Of a DNA stretch of 64,000 nt, positions 19,925-29,861 are shown piece after piece. The notes under the pieces are model-generated. The model had not been told where the DNA came from and made no database searches. It saw only the letters and a list, made by a program, of their open reading frames with translations. Made by a program: the position numbers and the translations under genes. This stretch comes from Microbacterium sp. Se63.02b. Its GTDB lineage: Bacteria; Actinomycetota; Actinomycetes; Actinomycetales; Microbacteriaceae. The stretch covers positions 1,550,001 to 1,614,000 of the forward strand of contig NZ_CP050453.1 in NCBI RefSeq assembly GCF_014171575.1, given 5' to 3'. How positions within the stretch are numbered: position 1 is the stretch's first letter; each line of letters starts with the position of its first letter.

Positions 19925-19930
19925 TAAGGT
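19925..19930 (+). promoter_or_regulatory. -10 box (TAAGGT) for leaderless mtrA
   Basis: TAAGGT ends 7 bases before the mtrA ATG at 19938, in a short AT-rich patch; there is no Shine-Dalgarno sequence. Confidence 0.55.
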
Positions 19931-19937
19931 AACTGTT

Positions 19938-20618
19938 ATGACCTCACGCATTCTCGTGGTCGACGACGACACAGCGCTCGCCGAGATGATCGGGATCGTG
20001 CTGCGCACCGAGGGTTTCGAGCCGGTATTCTGCGCTGACGGTGCGCGAGCTGTCGATGAATGGCGCGCGCAGCGACCGGACCTGGTTCTGCTCGACCTCA
20101 TGCTGCCCGGGATGGACGGCATCGAGATCTGCACGCGCATCCGCGCCGAATCGGGTGTCCCCATCATCATGCTCACGGCCCGCAGCGACACCGCCGATGT
20201 GGTGCGCGGGCTGGAGGTGGGGGCAGATGACTACATGGTCAAGCCCTTCAACCCGAAAGAGCTCGTCGCGCGCATCCGCACCCGTCTCCGTCCTGCCCCG
20301 CAGACGACCAGCGAGCAGTTGCGGGTCGGCGATCTCACGGTCGACGTCGATGCGCACGAGGTGCGGCGTGGCACGGCGCCGATCGCGCTCACGCCGCTGG
20401 AGTTCCAGCTCCTGGTGGCACTCGCGTCGAAGCCGCAACAGGTGTTCTCCCGCGAGATGCTGCTCGAGCAGGTGTGGGGCTATCACTACAAGGCCGACAC
20501 CAGGCTGGTGAACGTGCACGTGCAGCGCCTCCGTGCCAAGGTCGAGCTCGACCCGGACAACCCGAAGATCGTGATGACGGTGCGTGGCGTGGGCTATCGG
20601 GCCGGGAGCGTCGGCTAG
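19938..20618 (+). CDS. mtrA: Response regulator MtrA
   Basis: OmpR-type regulator of 226 residues. The receiver domain has the acidic pocket DDD (9-11), phospho-acceptor Asp53, Thr80 and Lys102. The C-terminal winged helix is recognisable from LTPLEFQLLVALA and the closing RGVGYRAG. MtrA is the essential actinobacterial regulator of cell division, peptidoglycan and osmotic-stress genes. The frame is open further upstream, but ATG 19938 gives the normal family length and has a -10 box 7 bases before it. It is followed after 7 bases by mtrB. Confidence 0.96.
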   Translation: MTSRILVVDDDTALAEMIGIVLRTEGFEPVFCADGARAVDEWRAQRPDLVLLDLMLPGMDGIEICTRIRAESGVPIIMLTARSDTADVVRGLEVGADDYMVKPFNPKELVARIRTRLRPAPQTTSEQLRVGDLTVDVDAHEVRRGTAPIALTPLEFQLLVALASKPQQVFSREMLLEQVWGYHYKADTRLVNVHVQRLRAKVELDPDNPKIVMTVRGVGYRAGSVG

Positions 20619-20625
20619 GAGCACG

Positions 20626-22308
20626 ATGGCCGCGACGACTGCGACCACCTCCACGGTCGCTGTCCTGCGCGACTGGCGGAGCTGGCCGACCATGCTCGGC
20701 ATGCTGTGGCGGCGTTCGCTCCGCTTCCGGACGCTGTCGATCACACTGCTGGCGACCTCGCTGGCGATCTTCATCACGTGCGTGACGATGGCGCTCGTGA
20801 TCCAGAACGACCTCTTCATCTCGCGCAAGAACGTCGCGCTGGAAGATGCCCGGCGGGCCGTCGACCAGGCCCAACGCATCCTCGACGTCGCGGAGGTCGG
20901 CGATGACCCTGCGGCGCTCTCGACGCTCTGGGACAGCATCCGAGACACGCTCGCCCGCACCTCGAGCACCGACCAGCTGGCCGGATACAAGATCGACACC
21001 GGAGCGGACGGCGTTCGTCTGAACGGCTTCGAGGCGGGGTTGAACGAGGATCTGCTCAGTCCAGAGCTGCAGCGGCGGGTGGTCGAGCTCGACGATCGCC
21101 AGGCCTGGCAGTCCGTGGCCCTGCCGGTGGCGGACGGCGGGGTGGTGCCGGGGATCGTCGTGGGCCAGCAGCTGCAGGTGCCGGAGGCCGGGGCCTTCGA
21201 GATCTACTTCGCCTACGATCTCGCCGATGCCGATCAGACGCTCGTGTTCGTGCAGCGCACGCTCTGGATCGCCGGCATCGGGCTGGTGGCGATCGTCGCC
21301 GCCATCTCCTGGATCGTGCTGCGCGCGGTCTCGACGCCGATCGTCCAGGCGGCCGAGACGAGTGCACGGCTCGCTGCGGGAGATCTCGGCGTGCGGCTCG
21401 AGGTGCACGGAGAGGACGAGCTGGCGATCCTCGGGCGCTCGTTCAACGCGATGGCCGACAGCATCGAGGCGCAGATCAAGGAGCTCGGCGAGCTCTCGAT
21501 GGTGCAACAGCGCTTCGTCTCCGACGTCTCGCACGAACTTCGCACACCGTTGACGACGATCCGGCTCGCCGCGGACATGCTCAACGATCAGCGTGAGGAG
21601 TTCGACCCGACGACCGCGCGTACTGCGGAACTGCTGCATGCCCAGGTGCAGCGATTCGAGACGCTGCTCTCCGACCTGCTCGAGATCAGTCGCTACGATG
21701 CGGGATCGGTGCAGCTCGAGCTCGAGGCCACGAGCCTCGCCCACCTGGCGGAGGACATCATCGAACAGATGGTCCCGCTCGCGGAGGGACGCGGGAGCGA
21801 ACTGCGGCTCGTCGCCCCCGGCGGCTACTCTCCGGTCGATATGGATCCGCGGCGCGTCCGTCGAGTCCTGCGCAACCTGATCGGCAACGCCATCGAGCAC
21901 GGCGAGGGCCGCCCCATCGTGATCACGGTCGACAGCAATCAGCATGCGGTGGCCGCTGGAGTCCGGGACTTCGGGCTCGGCATGGAGCCGGGCGACGCCG
22001 AACGCGTGTTCGACCGGTTCTGGCGTGCGGATCCCTCCCGGCAGCGCACGATCGGTGGAACCGGTCTCGGGCTGTCCATCGCGCTCGGGGACGCCACCCT
22101 GCACGGCGGAACGCTCGCGGTGTGGTCGGAGCTCGGTGTCGGCACGAACTTCGTGCTCACGATTCCCCGTCACGAAGGCGTCCTGGACGGACCGAGTCCG
22201 ATTCCCGTGGAGCCACAGGAGCCCCTCGCCGAACTCGGCGACGCGACGCAGCCCATCTCACTGGCCGAGAGCCGTCCCGACCTGTTCGATGAGAGGGACC
22301 GGTCATGA
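20626..22308 (+). CDS. mtrB: Sensor histidine kinase MtrB
   Basis: 560 residues: membrane helix 1 near 37-60, an outer sensor domain, helix 2 near 212-233, a HAMP domain (about 234-286), then the phospho-acceptor His303 in SDVSHELRTPLTT and an ATPase domain with N box NLIGNAIEHG and G boxes DFGLGMEPGD and GGTGLGLSIA. Partner of MtrA; its activity is tuned by LpqB in mycobacteria. The start at 20626 has AGGAG upstream. A longer upstream frame overlaps mtrA and is not needed. The stop overlaps the lpqB start by 4 bases. Confidence 0.95.
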   Translation: MAATTATTSTVAVLRDWRSWPTMLGMLWRRSLRFRTLSITLLATSLAIFITCVTMALVIQNDLFISRKNVALEDARRAVDQAQRILDVAEVGDDPAALSTLWDSIRDTLARTSSTDQLAGYKIDTGADGVRLNGFEAGLNEDLLSPELQRRVVELDDRQAWQSVALPVADGGVVPGIVVGQQLQVPEAGAFEIYFAYDLADADQTLVFVQRTLWIAGIGLVAIVAAISWIVLRAVSTPIVQAAETSARLAAGDLGVRLEVHGEDELAILGRSFNAMADSIEAQIKELGELSMVQQRFVSDVSHELRTPLTTIRLAADMLNDQREEFDPTTARTAELLHAQVQRFETLLSDLLEISRYDAGSVQLELEATSLAHLAEDIIEQMVPLAEGRGSELRLVAPGGYSPVDMDPRRVRRVLRNLIGNAIEHGEGRPIVITVDSNQHAVAAGVRDFGLGMEPGDAERVFDRFWRADPSRQRTIGGTGLGLSIALGDATLHGGTLAVWSELGVGTNFVLTIPRHEGVLDGPSPIPVEPQEPLAELGDATQPISLAESRPDLFDERDRS

Positions 22309-24028
22309 GGCGGGCGACGTCGAAGAAGGTGCTGCGCGCGGCCGGTCTCGCGCTCGCCGCGCTCCTGCTCCCTGCCTGCGCCGGTCTGCCGACGACCGGC
22401 GGCGTGTCGGTCGGCCTCGAACTCGGCGAGTCGACGCAGGACCTGGACTTCCTCCCGGTGGCATCGGGTCCCATCGAGGGAGCCGGTCCCGAGGAGATCG
22501 TCGAGGGTTTCCTCGAGGCGGGGATCACGACCTCCGACAACTGGGCGACGGCCCGCGAGTTCCTGGCGCCGGAGTTGCAGCGCACCTGGCGGCCCGCGGC
22601 GGGGGTGTCGATCGATCTCGGTACGGACACGCGCACCATCTCCTCCACCGTTCCCGTCGAACAGGTGGAGGACGCCGACTCGGCGGAGGTGCAGGTGCTG
22701 CTCGATCTGGTGGCGAGCGTCGACGAATCAGGGGCGTACTCCGACGCGCTCGGTGCGTCCACCATGCCGTTCGCACTCGAGCGGATGGACGACGGTGAGT
22801 GGCGCATCACGGAGGCACTCGACGGGATCGTGATCGACGCCCCGCGGTTCGCCACCGTCTTCCAGGGGTATCCGCTGCAGTACTTCGATCTCGCCTGGTC
22901 GCGACTCGTGCCCGACATGAGGTGGTACCCGCGGCGGTTGAGCCCCGCGACCACCGTGACCCAGGCGCTGATCGGCGGAGCCCCAGCGAATGGCTCGAGC
23001 CCGCGGTGCAGAACGCCTTCCCCGCTGATGTCCAACTCGCGCAGGATGCGGTTCCCGTCGTCGGGCAGGTCGCCGAGGTCGCCCTCACCCGGCCGGCGGC
23101 TGATCTCGACGAGACGACCCTCTCCCGCATGCGCACCCAGCTGCAGGCGACGCTCAAGGCCGCGGGGGTCGCCGTCACCCGCGTGCAGTTCACGGTCGAC
23201 GGGCGCTCCCTCGATGCCGGGGTCGCCGACGTCGTCGAGCCCACAGCGGAGATCGGCAGTCTGGTGCTGCAGGACGGCGTCTTCGGCCGGCTCGTGGGCG
23301 ATGAGATCGTGCCGGTCGCCGACATCAGTGCGCAGATCGCCGCCATCGAAGAACCGGTCGTCTCGATCGACGTCGCCGCAGACGACTCCCGCGCCGCTGT
23401 CCAATTGGGCGACGGTCACGTCTACGCGGTTCACGACGACAGTCGCGACGAGGTGGATGCCCGCCCCGGCCTCATCGAGCCGTCGCTCGATCCGTGGGGG
23501 TACACCTGGTCCGTTCCCGAAGGACAGCCCTCTGCTGTGCAGGTCTCGGGGAGCGACCCGGATGTCGCACCGCAGGCCGTGGCGAACGCATGGCCGACGG
23601 CCTCCGCGATCTCCGATATGCGGGTGTCGGCAGATGGGGCACGAGTGGCCGCGGTCGTGGCGGTCGGCAAGCAGCGTTGGGTCGTCGTCGCGGCCGTGAT
23701 CCGCGATTCGGCGGGGGTCCCGATCGAGCTCGGAGACGCCAAGCAGGTCACCCAGCTGACCGAACCGGCGACCAGCCTCGTCTGGTTGGGGCCGGATCGT
23801 CTCGGGATCCTCACCGGTCCGACCGGCCCGCGGCTCCTCACCCAGATGGTGGGCGGACCCGGGTCGGCAGAGGCGGCACCGAGCGATGCGATCTCGGTGG
23901 CCGGTGCGCGCACGTCGGCGGGTGTCCGGATCCTGGGTGCGAGCGGGCAGCTGTTCGCCCACGCCGGGTCCGCCTGGCGGGAGGTCGCTTCCGGGATCTC
24001 CGTCCTCGGCACACGCGCGGGGGAGTGA
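22305..24028 (+). CDS. lpqB: Lipoprotein LpqB, one frameshift
   Basis: The reconstructed protein is 574 residues. A lipoprotein signal with LLPAC places the lipidated Cys at 25. A GerMN-like N-terminal domain is followed by a beta-propeller-like C-terminal part (SADGARVAAVV, LVWLGPDRLGILTG). LpqB binds the outer domain of MtrB and modulates MtrAB signalling, by family. One C is missing from the run at 22981-22984; adding it gives IGGAPSEWLEPAVQNAF and joins both halves. ATGA overlap with mtrB shows coupling. Confidence 0.92.
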
Positions 24029-24119
24029 CTCCTCCTCCACGATGGAGGCGCTCGCGCCGAGTTCTCTCGACGATGCGATCCGGGTGTCATGGCGCGCTTC
24101 TCGCCCGCAGAATCGGGAG

Positions 24120-24765
24120 ATGCGATCAGACTCCCGGATGCTCCGCCTCGGCGCGGAGGTCGCGGCGTTCCTTTCGGCGGCCACGTGCGCCGGATGCGAT
24201 GTGCCGGGGAGCACCTTGTGCGCCCGCTGCCGGCAGGAGCTGGCACCGCGACCGCATCAGGGGTGACCACCGGCGGGCTGCCGGTCCAGGCGGCACTCGC
24301 TTTCGAGGGAGTCGCCGCGCGCTGCATCCGTCGGCTCAAGGGCGAGGGCGCCACGGTCCTCGCGCGTCCGCTGGGATCTGCTCTCGCGACCGTGCTCGCT
24401 CCCTGTGTCACCCCGCGACCTGGGTCGTGCCGGTGCCCACGGCGCGCGCGGCCTTCCGTCGGCGCGGCTACCGGGTCCCCGAGCTGCTGATCCGTCGGGC
24501 GGGCCTCCTCCCCCAGCAGCGAGTGCTCTCCGTCGTCACCAGGAGCGTCGATCAGCGAGGGCTGGGGGCCCGCGCCCGGGCGATGAACGTGCACCACACG
24601 ATGCGTGCGCGGCGGCGCGGTGACGGCGCCGAGGCCGTGATCGTGGATGACGTCGTCACCACCGGAGCGACGTTCGACGAAGCATTCCGGGCCCTCGATG
24701 TCGCCGGCTTCCGCGTCATCGCGGCGGTCGCGCTCGCCGCCACGCCGCGTCGATCCGGATTCTGA
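24120..24765 (+). CDS. ComF family phosphoribosyltransferase-like protein, two frameshifts
   Basis: An N-terminal CxxC pair (CAGCDVPGSTLCARCR) suggests a zinc knuckle, followed by FEGVAARCIRRLKGEG, VVPVPTARAAFRRRGY and the PRPP-binding loop AVIVDDVVTTGATFDEA: the ComF layout. Relatives aid DNA uptake in naturally competent bacteria; in actinobacteria the gene follows lpqB and its role is not established. One G is missing at 24260-24263 and one base near 24405-24420. The start is uncertain: ATG 24120 has CAGAAT 6 bases upstream, and ATG 24041 is an alternative. Confidence 0.82.
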
Positions 24766-24809
24766 GGAACCTCATCGAGAACGCACCGGCGACACAGGGG
24801 CAGGACCCC

Positions 24810-24838
24810 GTGACATCCGTCGGCGGGCGGACTACGGT
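24810..24838 (+). promoter_or_regulatory. Promoter of hpf
   Basis: GTGACA (24810-24815) and TACGGT (24833-24838) are spaced by 17 bases. The leader of about 55 bases ends in a strong AAGGAGG ribosome site before the ATG at 24901. Confidence 0.5.
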
Positions 24839-24900
24839 GGGGGGACACAAGGCGACCACGGTCCGCCCTTGGCCGGGAGGACCGGGACAAGGAGGCAGCA

Positions 24901-25557
24901 ATGGAAACAAGCATCGTTGGCGTCGGAGTGGGTATCACCGATCGCTTCCGAACCGTTGTCGAAGAGAAGATCGCCAAGGTCCAGATGCTCGCGTCTCGCG
25001 CGCAACGACTGGACGTGAAAGTCACCCATCGGGTGTATCGCAATGGCCGCATCCCCGATGAGACCGTCGAATTGACGCTGGTCGGAAAGGGACCCGTCGT
25101 CCGCGCGGAAGCGACCGATGGCGACAAATTCGTGGCTCTCGATCTCGCCGTCGACAAGATGTCCGAGCAACTGCGTCGCGCGAAGGAGAAGCGAGTCGAT
25201 GGTCGACAGCACCCCCGCGGCGCCCACTTCGAGAAGGGCAGCGGCGCACTGGAGGGCATCGATGTCCAGCCCGCATCCGCCGACGTGCTCCATGCGGTCG
25301 CGACGGGCAGCGTCCCCGTGCAGCAGTCCGAGGAGGAGGCCTATTCTCCTGTCGTGATCCGCACCAAGAGCTTCGACGCCGAATGGATGACCGTCGAGGA
25401 GGCGGTCGACCGGATGGAGCTGGTCGGTCACGACTTCTTCCTCTTCGTCGACGTCCGCACCGATCACCCGAGCGTCGTCTACCGCCGCAAGGGGTGGGAC
25501 TACGGTGTGATCGCTCTGAGCACGCAGGCCCCGCCGTCGGCGGCCCTCGCGTCCTGA
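24901..25557 (+). CDS. hpf: Ribosome hibernation-promoting factor, long form
   Basis: 218 residues: an N-terminal S30AE/RaiA domain (GVGITDRFRTVVEEKIAKV, DVKVTHRVY, VELTLVGKGPVVRAEA) and the C-terminal dimerisation domain (VVIRTKSFDAEWMTVEEAVDRM, DHPSVVYRRKGWDYGVIAL). Long-form HPF joins two 70S ribosomes into an inactive 100S dimer in stationary phase or stress. It has the strongest Shine-Dalgarno sequence in the window (AAGGAGG). It follows comF and, in many actinobacteria, lies directly before secA; here five genes or sites intervene. Confidence 0.95.
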   Translation: METSIVGVGVGITDRFRTVVEEKIAKVQMLASRAQRLDVKVTHRVYRNGRIPDETVELTLVGKGPVVRAEATDGDKFVALDLAVDKMSEQLRRAKEKRVDGRQHPRGAHFEKGSGALEGIDVQPASADVLHAVATGSVPVQQSEEEAYSPVVIRTKSFDAEWMTVEEAVDRMELVGHDFFLFVDVRTDHPSVVYRRKGWDYGVIALSTQAPPSAALAS

Positions 25558-25569
25558 GCCGCATCGCAG

Positions 25570-25602
25570 AACGGCCCGGTCCCTCGGAGGGACCGGGCCG
25601 TT
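25570..25602. terminator. Strong hairpin between convergent hpf and coiled-coil gene
   Basis: A perfect 15-bp stem (AACGGCCCGGTCCCT at 25570-25584 with its complement at 25588-25602) and a 3-base loop. Its symmetry makes it suitable for both strands. Confidence 0.85.
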
Positions 25603-25626
25603 CCGGCGTCCGTGCGGCGGAAGCCG

Positions 25627-26950
25627 TCAGTCGAAGATGCCGTCGAGGAGGCTGCCGATCACGAGGCCGCCCAGGATGCCGGAAGCGAGGTCGCCGCCAC
25701 CACCACCGCGTCGCGGTCCTCCGCCCCAACCGCCGCCGCCCCAGTCCTGGTCCGGCGGACGGGACGAATCGATGTCACGCTGCGCGAGCTGCAGGGCCTC
25801 CGACGCGAGATGAGCGACTCGCCGGGCCTGTACCAGGGCGGCTTCCCGCGTCTCTTCCGCGGGGAGGAGATCGGAGAGGTCGACACGCAGCCGCTCGGCT
25901 TCGGCGAGTCGAGTGCGGGCGTCGGCGCCGATCCATCCGCGATGCCCCGCGATGAGGCCGCGCGCCACGCCGAGCTGCCGGTCGGCGTCATCGATCGCGT
26001 GCTGCACCTGCGCGACGCTCGGGAGCGGATTCTCGGCGCGATGACGCGCCTTCGCGATCGCGTCGTCCAGAGCGGAGTTGGCCTCGCGCAGCTGGGAGAG
26101 CTCGGCGAAGGGGTCGTTGGGCTGCCCGGACGGCGTCAACGCGGCCAGCGCCGCCTGGAGCGCGGCGACCGCGTCGGCCACGGCGGGGACCGCTGGTGCG
26201 GTGCGAGCCGCGATGAGGTCGCCCCGCGAGTCCGCGACGACTTCTGCGAGGGTGGACTCCGCCCGCAGCGCTTCGATCTCGAAGTCCTCGACCGCGTCGA
26301 GCAGGGCCGAGGCACGCCGGGTCGCCTCGGTCGCGGTCTCGAGTGCGACGTTCGCTTCCTCGTTCTGCTTCGCCGCCCGGCGGCGCTCCGGAGACATCGG
26401 CGCTGTGGGTCGCGAAGCGGATGAGCTGCTCCGCCTCGGCAGCGCTCGCGGTGATCTGGTGCATCGCAGAATCGGAGTAGCGGGCGGAGAGACGTGCGAC
26501 GGTCTCGTTGGTCTGCGGGATGCGGGTGCTCAGGGCGGCAGCCTCGGCGCGCACCTGCGCGATGATCTCCGGCGCTCGTCGCACCTTCGCCACGGACTCC
26601 GCGAGCACGGAGGTCTTCTCGTCGAGGAGATCCTGGGCCCAATCGCACAGCTGCAGGATGCGCGCATTCCGTGTGCGCAGCTCCTCAGGAGTGTCGGGGA
26701 TCTCGTCGTGGTTCAGCTGGTGCAGTTGGAATGCCTCGCGCAGGTGAGTGCGCACGGCGATCAGCGCCTTGCGCAGATCAGCGGTCAGCGACTCGCCGAG
26801 CTCGGCCTCCGCGAACGCGAGCTCATCCGAGGTCGTGCGGATCCGCTCGTCCGCCCCGACCAGGGCCTGCTCGGCGCGACGCGCCAGATCGGCGTCCTGT
26901 GCGGCGAGTTCTTCCTGTTCGCGTTTGCGTCTGCCCCAAAATCCAGCCAT
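25627..26950 (-). CDS. Coiled-coil protein with glycine-rich tail, resembling the C-terminal half of TPM-domain proteins; one frameshift
   Basis: About 440 residues, almost wholly helical: MAGFWGRRKREQEELAAQD opens a charged coiled coil, with further heptads through the middle. The end, LASEALQLAQRDIDSS followed by a Gly/Trp-rich stretch and LASGILGGLVIGSLLDGIFD, is like the tail of TPM-domain proteins, but the TPM domain and signal peptide are absent. A frame break lies near 26395-26405 (one extra base or two missing). The start at 26950 is supported by a -10 box 6 bases upstream. It could be a PspA-like membrane-stress scaffold; that is a guess. Confidence 0.6.
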
Positions 26951-26956
26951 GAACCG

Positions 26957-26962
26957 ATCCTA
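26957..26962 (-). promoter_or_regulatory. -10 box (TAGGAT) for leaderless coiled-coil gene
   Basis: On the minus strand TAGGAT ends 6 bases before the ATG at 26950. Confidence 0.5.
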
Positions 26963-27026
26963 GTTTCCCGTGTGCGGGAGCTGGCTGAGCATCCGCTTCA
27001 GGTGGGCGGTGTTCGCTCAGGGCACG

Positions 27027-29861
27027 TCACGCGATCGCTGTCCGTCGTGTCAACTCGGCCTTCCTCGGGGGGACGAGCCAGCTGACCGTCGCGATCGCGA
27101 GAGGCAGGGCGACGGCCAGCAGAGCGAGCACCAGCCAGGGGATGTCGGAGATGAGCAGAACGTCGCGCGATTGGATGGCGAATCCGATCGGCGGGAGAAC
27201 TCCGGCCGCAGCCCCCGCGATCGTGCCGAACCCGGCGATGATGAGCCCTTGCCAGAACCCGATCCGGCGACGGAGCGAGTCCGTCCCACCGACGGCGGAG
27301 AGAGTCGCGTCGTCGGGCCGGCGTTCGAATCGAGCGAGACTCAGCGCGACACCGCTTGCTCCGAGGACGAGCACACCCACGGCCGCCAGGATCGGGATCA
27401 TCCACAGGGAGTCATCCGGTGGACCGTCTTCGAAGTACGGGGCGAGGACCCACGCATCCGCGGTGGACGCGTCGGCCTGCTCCTGCACGCGGTCCCGCAC
27501 CTCCACCGGTACGGGGCCGTCGAACGACGCGATCACCAGGAACGGGCGAATCTCCATGTCGAGTTCCGTCGCGGTCTCCGGGGCGATCGCCACCGCGATT
27601 CCCTGGTGGGGGAGGTCGAGTTCGATGGCGTCGACCTTCTTCTCCCAGATCGGTTCGCTGCGCGGGGGCCCTTCTTCCCACCGGGTCCAGATGTTGTCGG
27701 GCATCTCTCCTTCGTAGGCTTCCCTGCCGGTCCACGCGCCGACGTCGATCGTGCCGTCGGTGACGTAGTCCGGGTCTGTGACGATGGCGGCGCCGCTTCG
27801 GTAGGCGGCGCGCTGGGCAGACGTCATCGTGATCCCGAGCGCGTCCTCGACCTCGTCCGCGGCGATCACGGCGATCGGATTCGCCCGGTTCTGCCCGCCG
27901 GAGAACGAGTCCTGCTCGACCGGGTCGAGAAGATGGCGCTCCGGCATCACGGCGATGACTCTGGTCGCATCAGCGGGGACATCGCCGGCGCTGGCGTACG
28001 ACCAGATCTCCGGCTGGTGGGAGACGACAGCGATACCAGAAGCCCCCACGGCGTCCGCGAGCTCGATGCCCGCCTTCTCGGCCTCGGCCGCCGCCGGGTC
28101 ATCGAGGGGAGCGCCCGTCCCGGTCTCGTGAATGCTGATCGCGAGGGTGCCGACCGGTGCCTGGTACATCCAATCACGGGCCGTCCACGCGTTCTGCATG
28201 GAGGTCTGACCGATGGCGAAGACGGCGATGAACACGGTCGCGGCGATCGCGGCGAAGGCGGGAACTGTCCTAGACGAGTTCGCAGCGGCGTCGCGCGCGG
28301 CGATGCGGGCCGCGAGGCTGAGCCGGGACAGCGCCTTGGCGGTGACCCACAGCAGCCAGCGTCCCGAGAGGAGGATGCCGATCTGCACGAGGACGGGCCC
28401 GATCACGATCCCGAACGGCGGGATGGTCCGCAGGGGGAGTCCCACGGGAGATCGGTGACGACGATCGCCAGGACAGCGAAAGCGCTGCCGATCGTGAGAG
28501 CGACGCCGACCAGCAGCAGGATCGATCCCCAGATGGGTCTCGACGCACGGGGCGACTGCGGGCGACGTGCGCCGCGGAGGGCGCTGAGAGTGTCGGAGCG
28601 CGCCACCGTCCGCGCCGGGAAAGCCGCAGAGATGGTGCCGACGAGCACCGAGAACGCGAGGATTCCGGCCAGGATCAGCCAGGGGACGTGAAAGCCCCAG
28701 AACTGCGTCGCCGTGCCGTCGGCGAGCACCGCCATCGTGATGGAGGCGGCGCCGACGCCGAGGGCGAGTCCGATGACCCCGAGACGAGTCCGAGCGCGGT
28801 TCCCTGGAGCAGGATGACGCGGCGGAGGTCGGAAGCTGACGCACCGACGCTCGCGGCGACGGCGAGGATCGCTGCTGGCGACGCGCGGCGACGGCGAAGG
28901 CGGCGCCCGCGAGCATCACGACGACGTAGGCCGCGAAGAGCCCTCCGGCGATGAGCACGATGAGCATCGTCCACAATGCGCCGTCGTCGGCTCCGGACCA
29001 CCCGCGCCTCGAGTCGTCGGCGATGTCGGGTGGGTCCAGGATCACCGATCGGGCGTACGCGACGACTCCGTCTTCGTTCAGCTTCTCGACGTCCGACCAG
29101 CTGAGCGTCAGATCGGGGAGGTACCAGCGGGCGTCGCCCTCGAGCCCCGCGCTCGCCGGGAGGAACAGCGCGGAGGTCGCATCGGAGAGCACGGCGGAGT
29201 CGAGCGTTCCGACGACGGTGTAGGTCCGGTCGCTGTCGGTGAGGACCACCTCGCCGCCGATCGCGACTCCGAGTCGCTCGAGCGTGGCGGGGGTCGCCAT
29301 GATCTCGCGTCCGGTGCGCGGGGTGGTCCCGTCGACGAGTTCGAAGCGTCCGTGGAAACGCTCATCCCACACCTCACCGCCCCACGCCGGGATCCTCGTC
29401 ACGCCGTCCGGTGTCTCCACGCGCACGTCGGTCTCGACCACGCGGATGGCCTCGGTGCCGGACGGGAGCAGGGCGGTCGGGTCGGCGATCGGTGTCACCT
29501 CCGGGGCGGTGCTCGTGTTCTCGGGATATCCGAACCAGGTGGGATCGGTCGGCGACTGCCAGAAACCGCTCCCCGGTGCGCCTGCCACCGAGATCCACGC
29601 CTCCGTCTGCCCCAGCTCCGCGGTCACGCGCTCCTGAGCCGTGCCGACCATGCTCGCCCCGATGACCGCATAGGCCGTCATGGCCGCGATCGGGAGCATG
29701 ACGAGGACGCCGATGAGCGCGCTGGACAGGAGAGTGCGACGCAGTTGCCGGCGCGCCAGCCGGGCGGCGACGCGCCAGCGGATCCCTGTCCCCGGACGCG
29801 GCCCACCGGCGGGGAGACGTCGGGACGTCCGTGTCTCCGGCCGCTCGACGGTCGAGGTCAT
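27027..29861 (-). CDS. FtsX-like ABC transporter permease, three frameshifts
   Basis: The reconstructed protein is about 945 residues of the MacB/FtsX type: a membrane helix near residues 45-70, a large outer domain, three helices in the middle, a further helix pair, a second outer domain, and three terminal helices (SRDVLLISDIPWLVLALLAVALPL). Bases are missing near 28864-28870, at 28777-28780 (C run) and at 28446-28448 (G run); filling them gives AVAASVGASASDLRRVILLQG and TDLPVGLPLRTIPPFG in frame. The ATG overlaps the stop of its ATPase gene. Such systems export or extract lipids, peptides or antibiotics; the substrate is unknown. Confidence 0.85.
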   Translation of the reverse strand: MTSTVERPETRTSRRLPAGGPRPGTGIRWRVAARLARRQLRRTLLSSALIGVLVMLPIAAMTAYAVIGASMVGTAQERVTAELGQTEAWISVAGAPGSGFWQSPTDPTWFGYPENTSTAPEVTPIADPTALLPSGTEAIRVVETDVRVETPDGVTRIPAWGGEVWDERFHGRFELVDGTTPRTGREIMATPATLERLGVAIGGEVVLTDSDRTYTVVGTLDSAVLSDATSALFLPASAGLEGDARWYLPDLTLSWSDVEKLNEDGVVAYARSVILDPPDIADDSRRGWSGADDGALWTMLIVLIAGGLFAAYVVVMLAGAAFAVAARRQQRSSPSPRASVRQLPTSAASSCSREPRSDSSRGHRTRPRRRRRLHHDGGARRRHGDAVLGLSRPLADPGRNPRVLGARRHHLCGFPGADGGALRHSQRPPRRTSPAVAPCVETHLGIDPAAGRRRSHDRQRFRCPGDRRHRSPVGLPLRTIPPFGIVIGPVLVQIGILLSGRWLLWVTAKALSRLSLAARIAARDAAANSSRTVPAFAAIAATVFIAVFAIGQTSMQNAWTARDWMYQAPVGTLAISIHETGTGAPLDDPAAAEAEKAGIELADAVGASGIAVVSHQPEIWSYASAGDVPADATRVIAVMPERHLLDPVEQDSFSGGQNRANPIAVIAADEVEDALGITMTSAQRAAYRSGAAIVTDPDYVTDGTIDVGAWTGREAYEGEMPDNIWTRWEEGPPRSEPIWEKKVDAIELDLPHQGIAVAIAPETATELDMEIRPFLVIASFDGPVPVEVRDRVQEQADASTADAWVLAPYFEDGPPDDSLWMIPILAAVGVLVLGASGVALSLARFERRPDDATLSAVGGTDSLRRRIGFWQGLIIAGFGTIAGAAAGVLPPIGFAIQSRDVLLISDIPWLVLALLAVALPLAIATVSWLVPPRKAELTRRTAIA

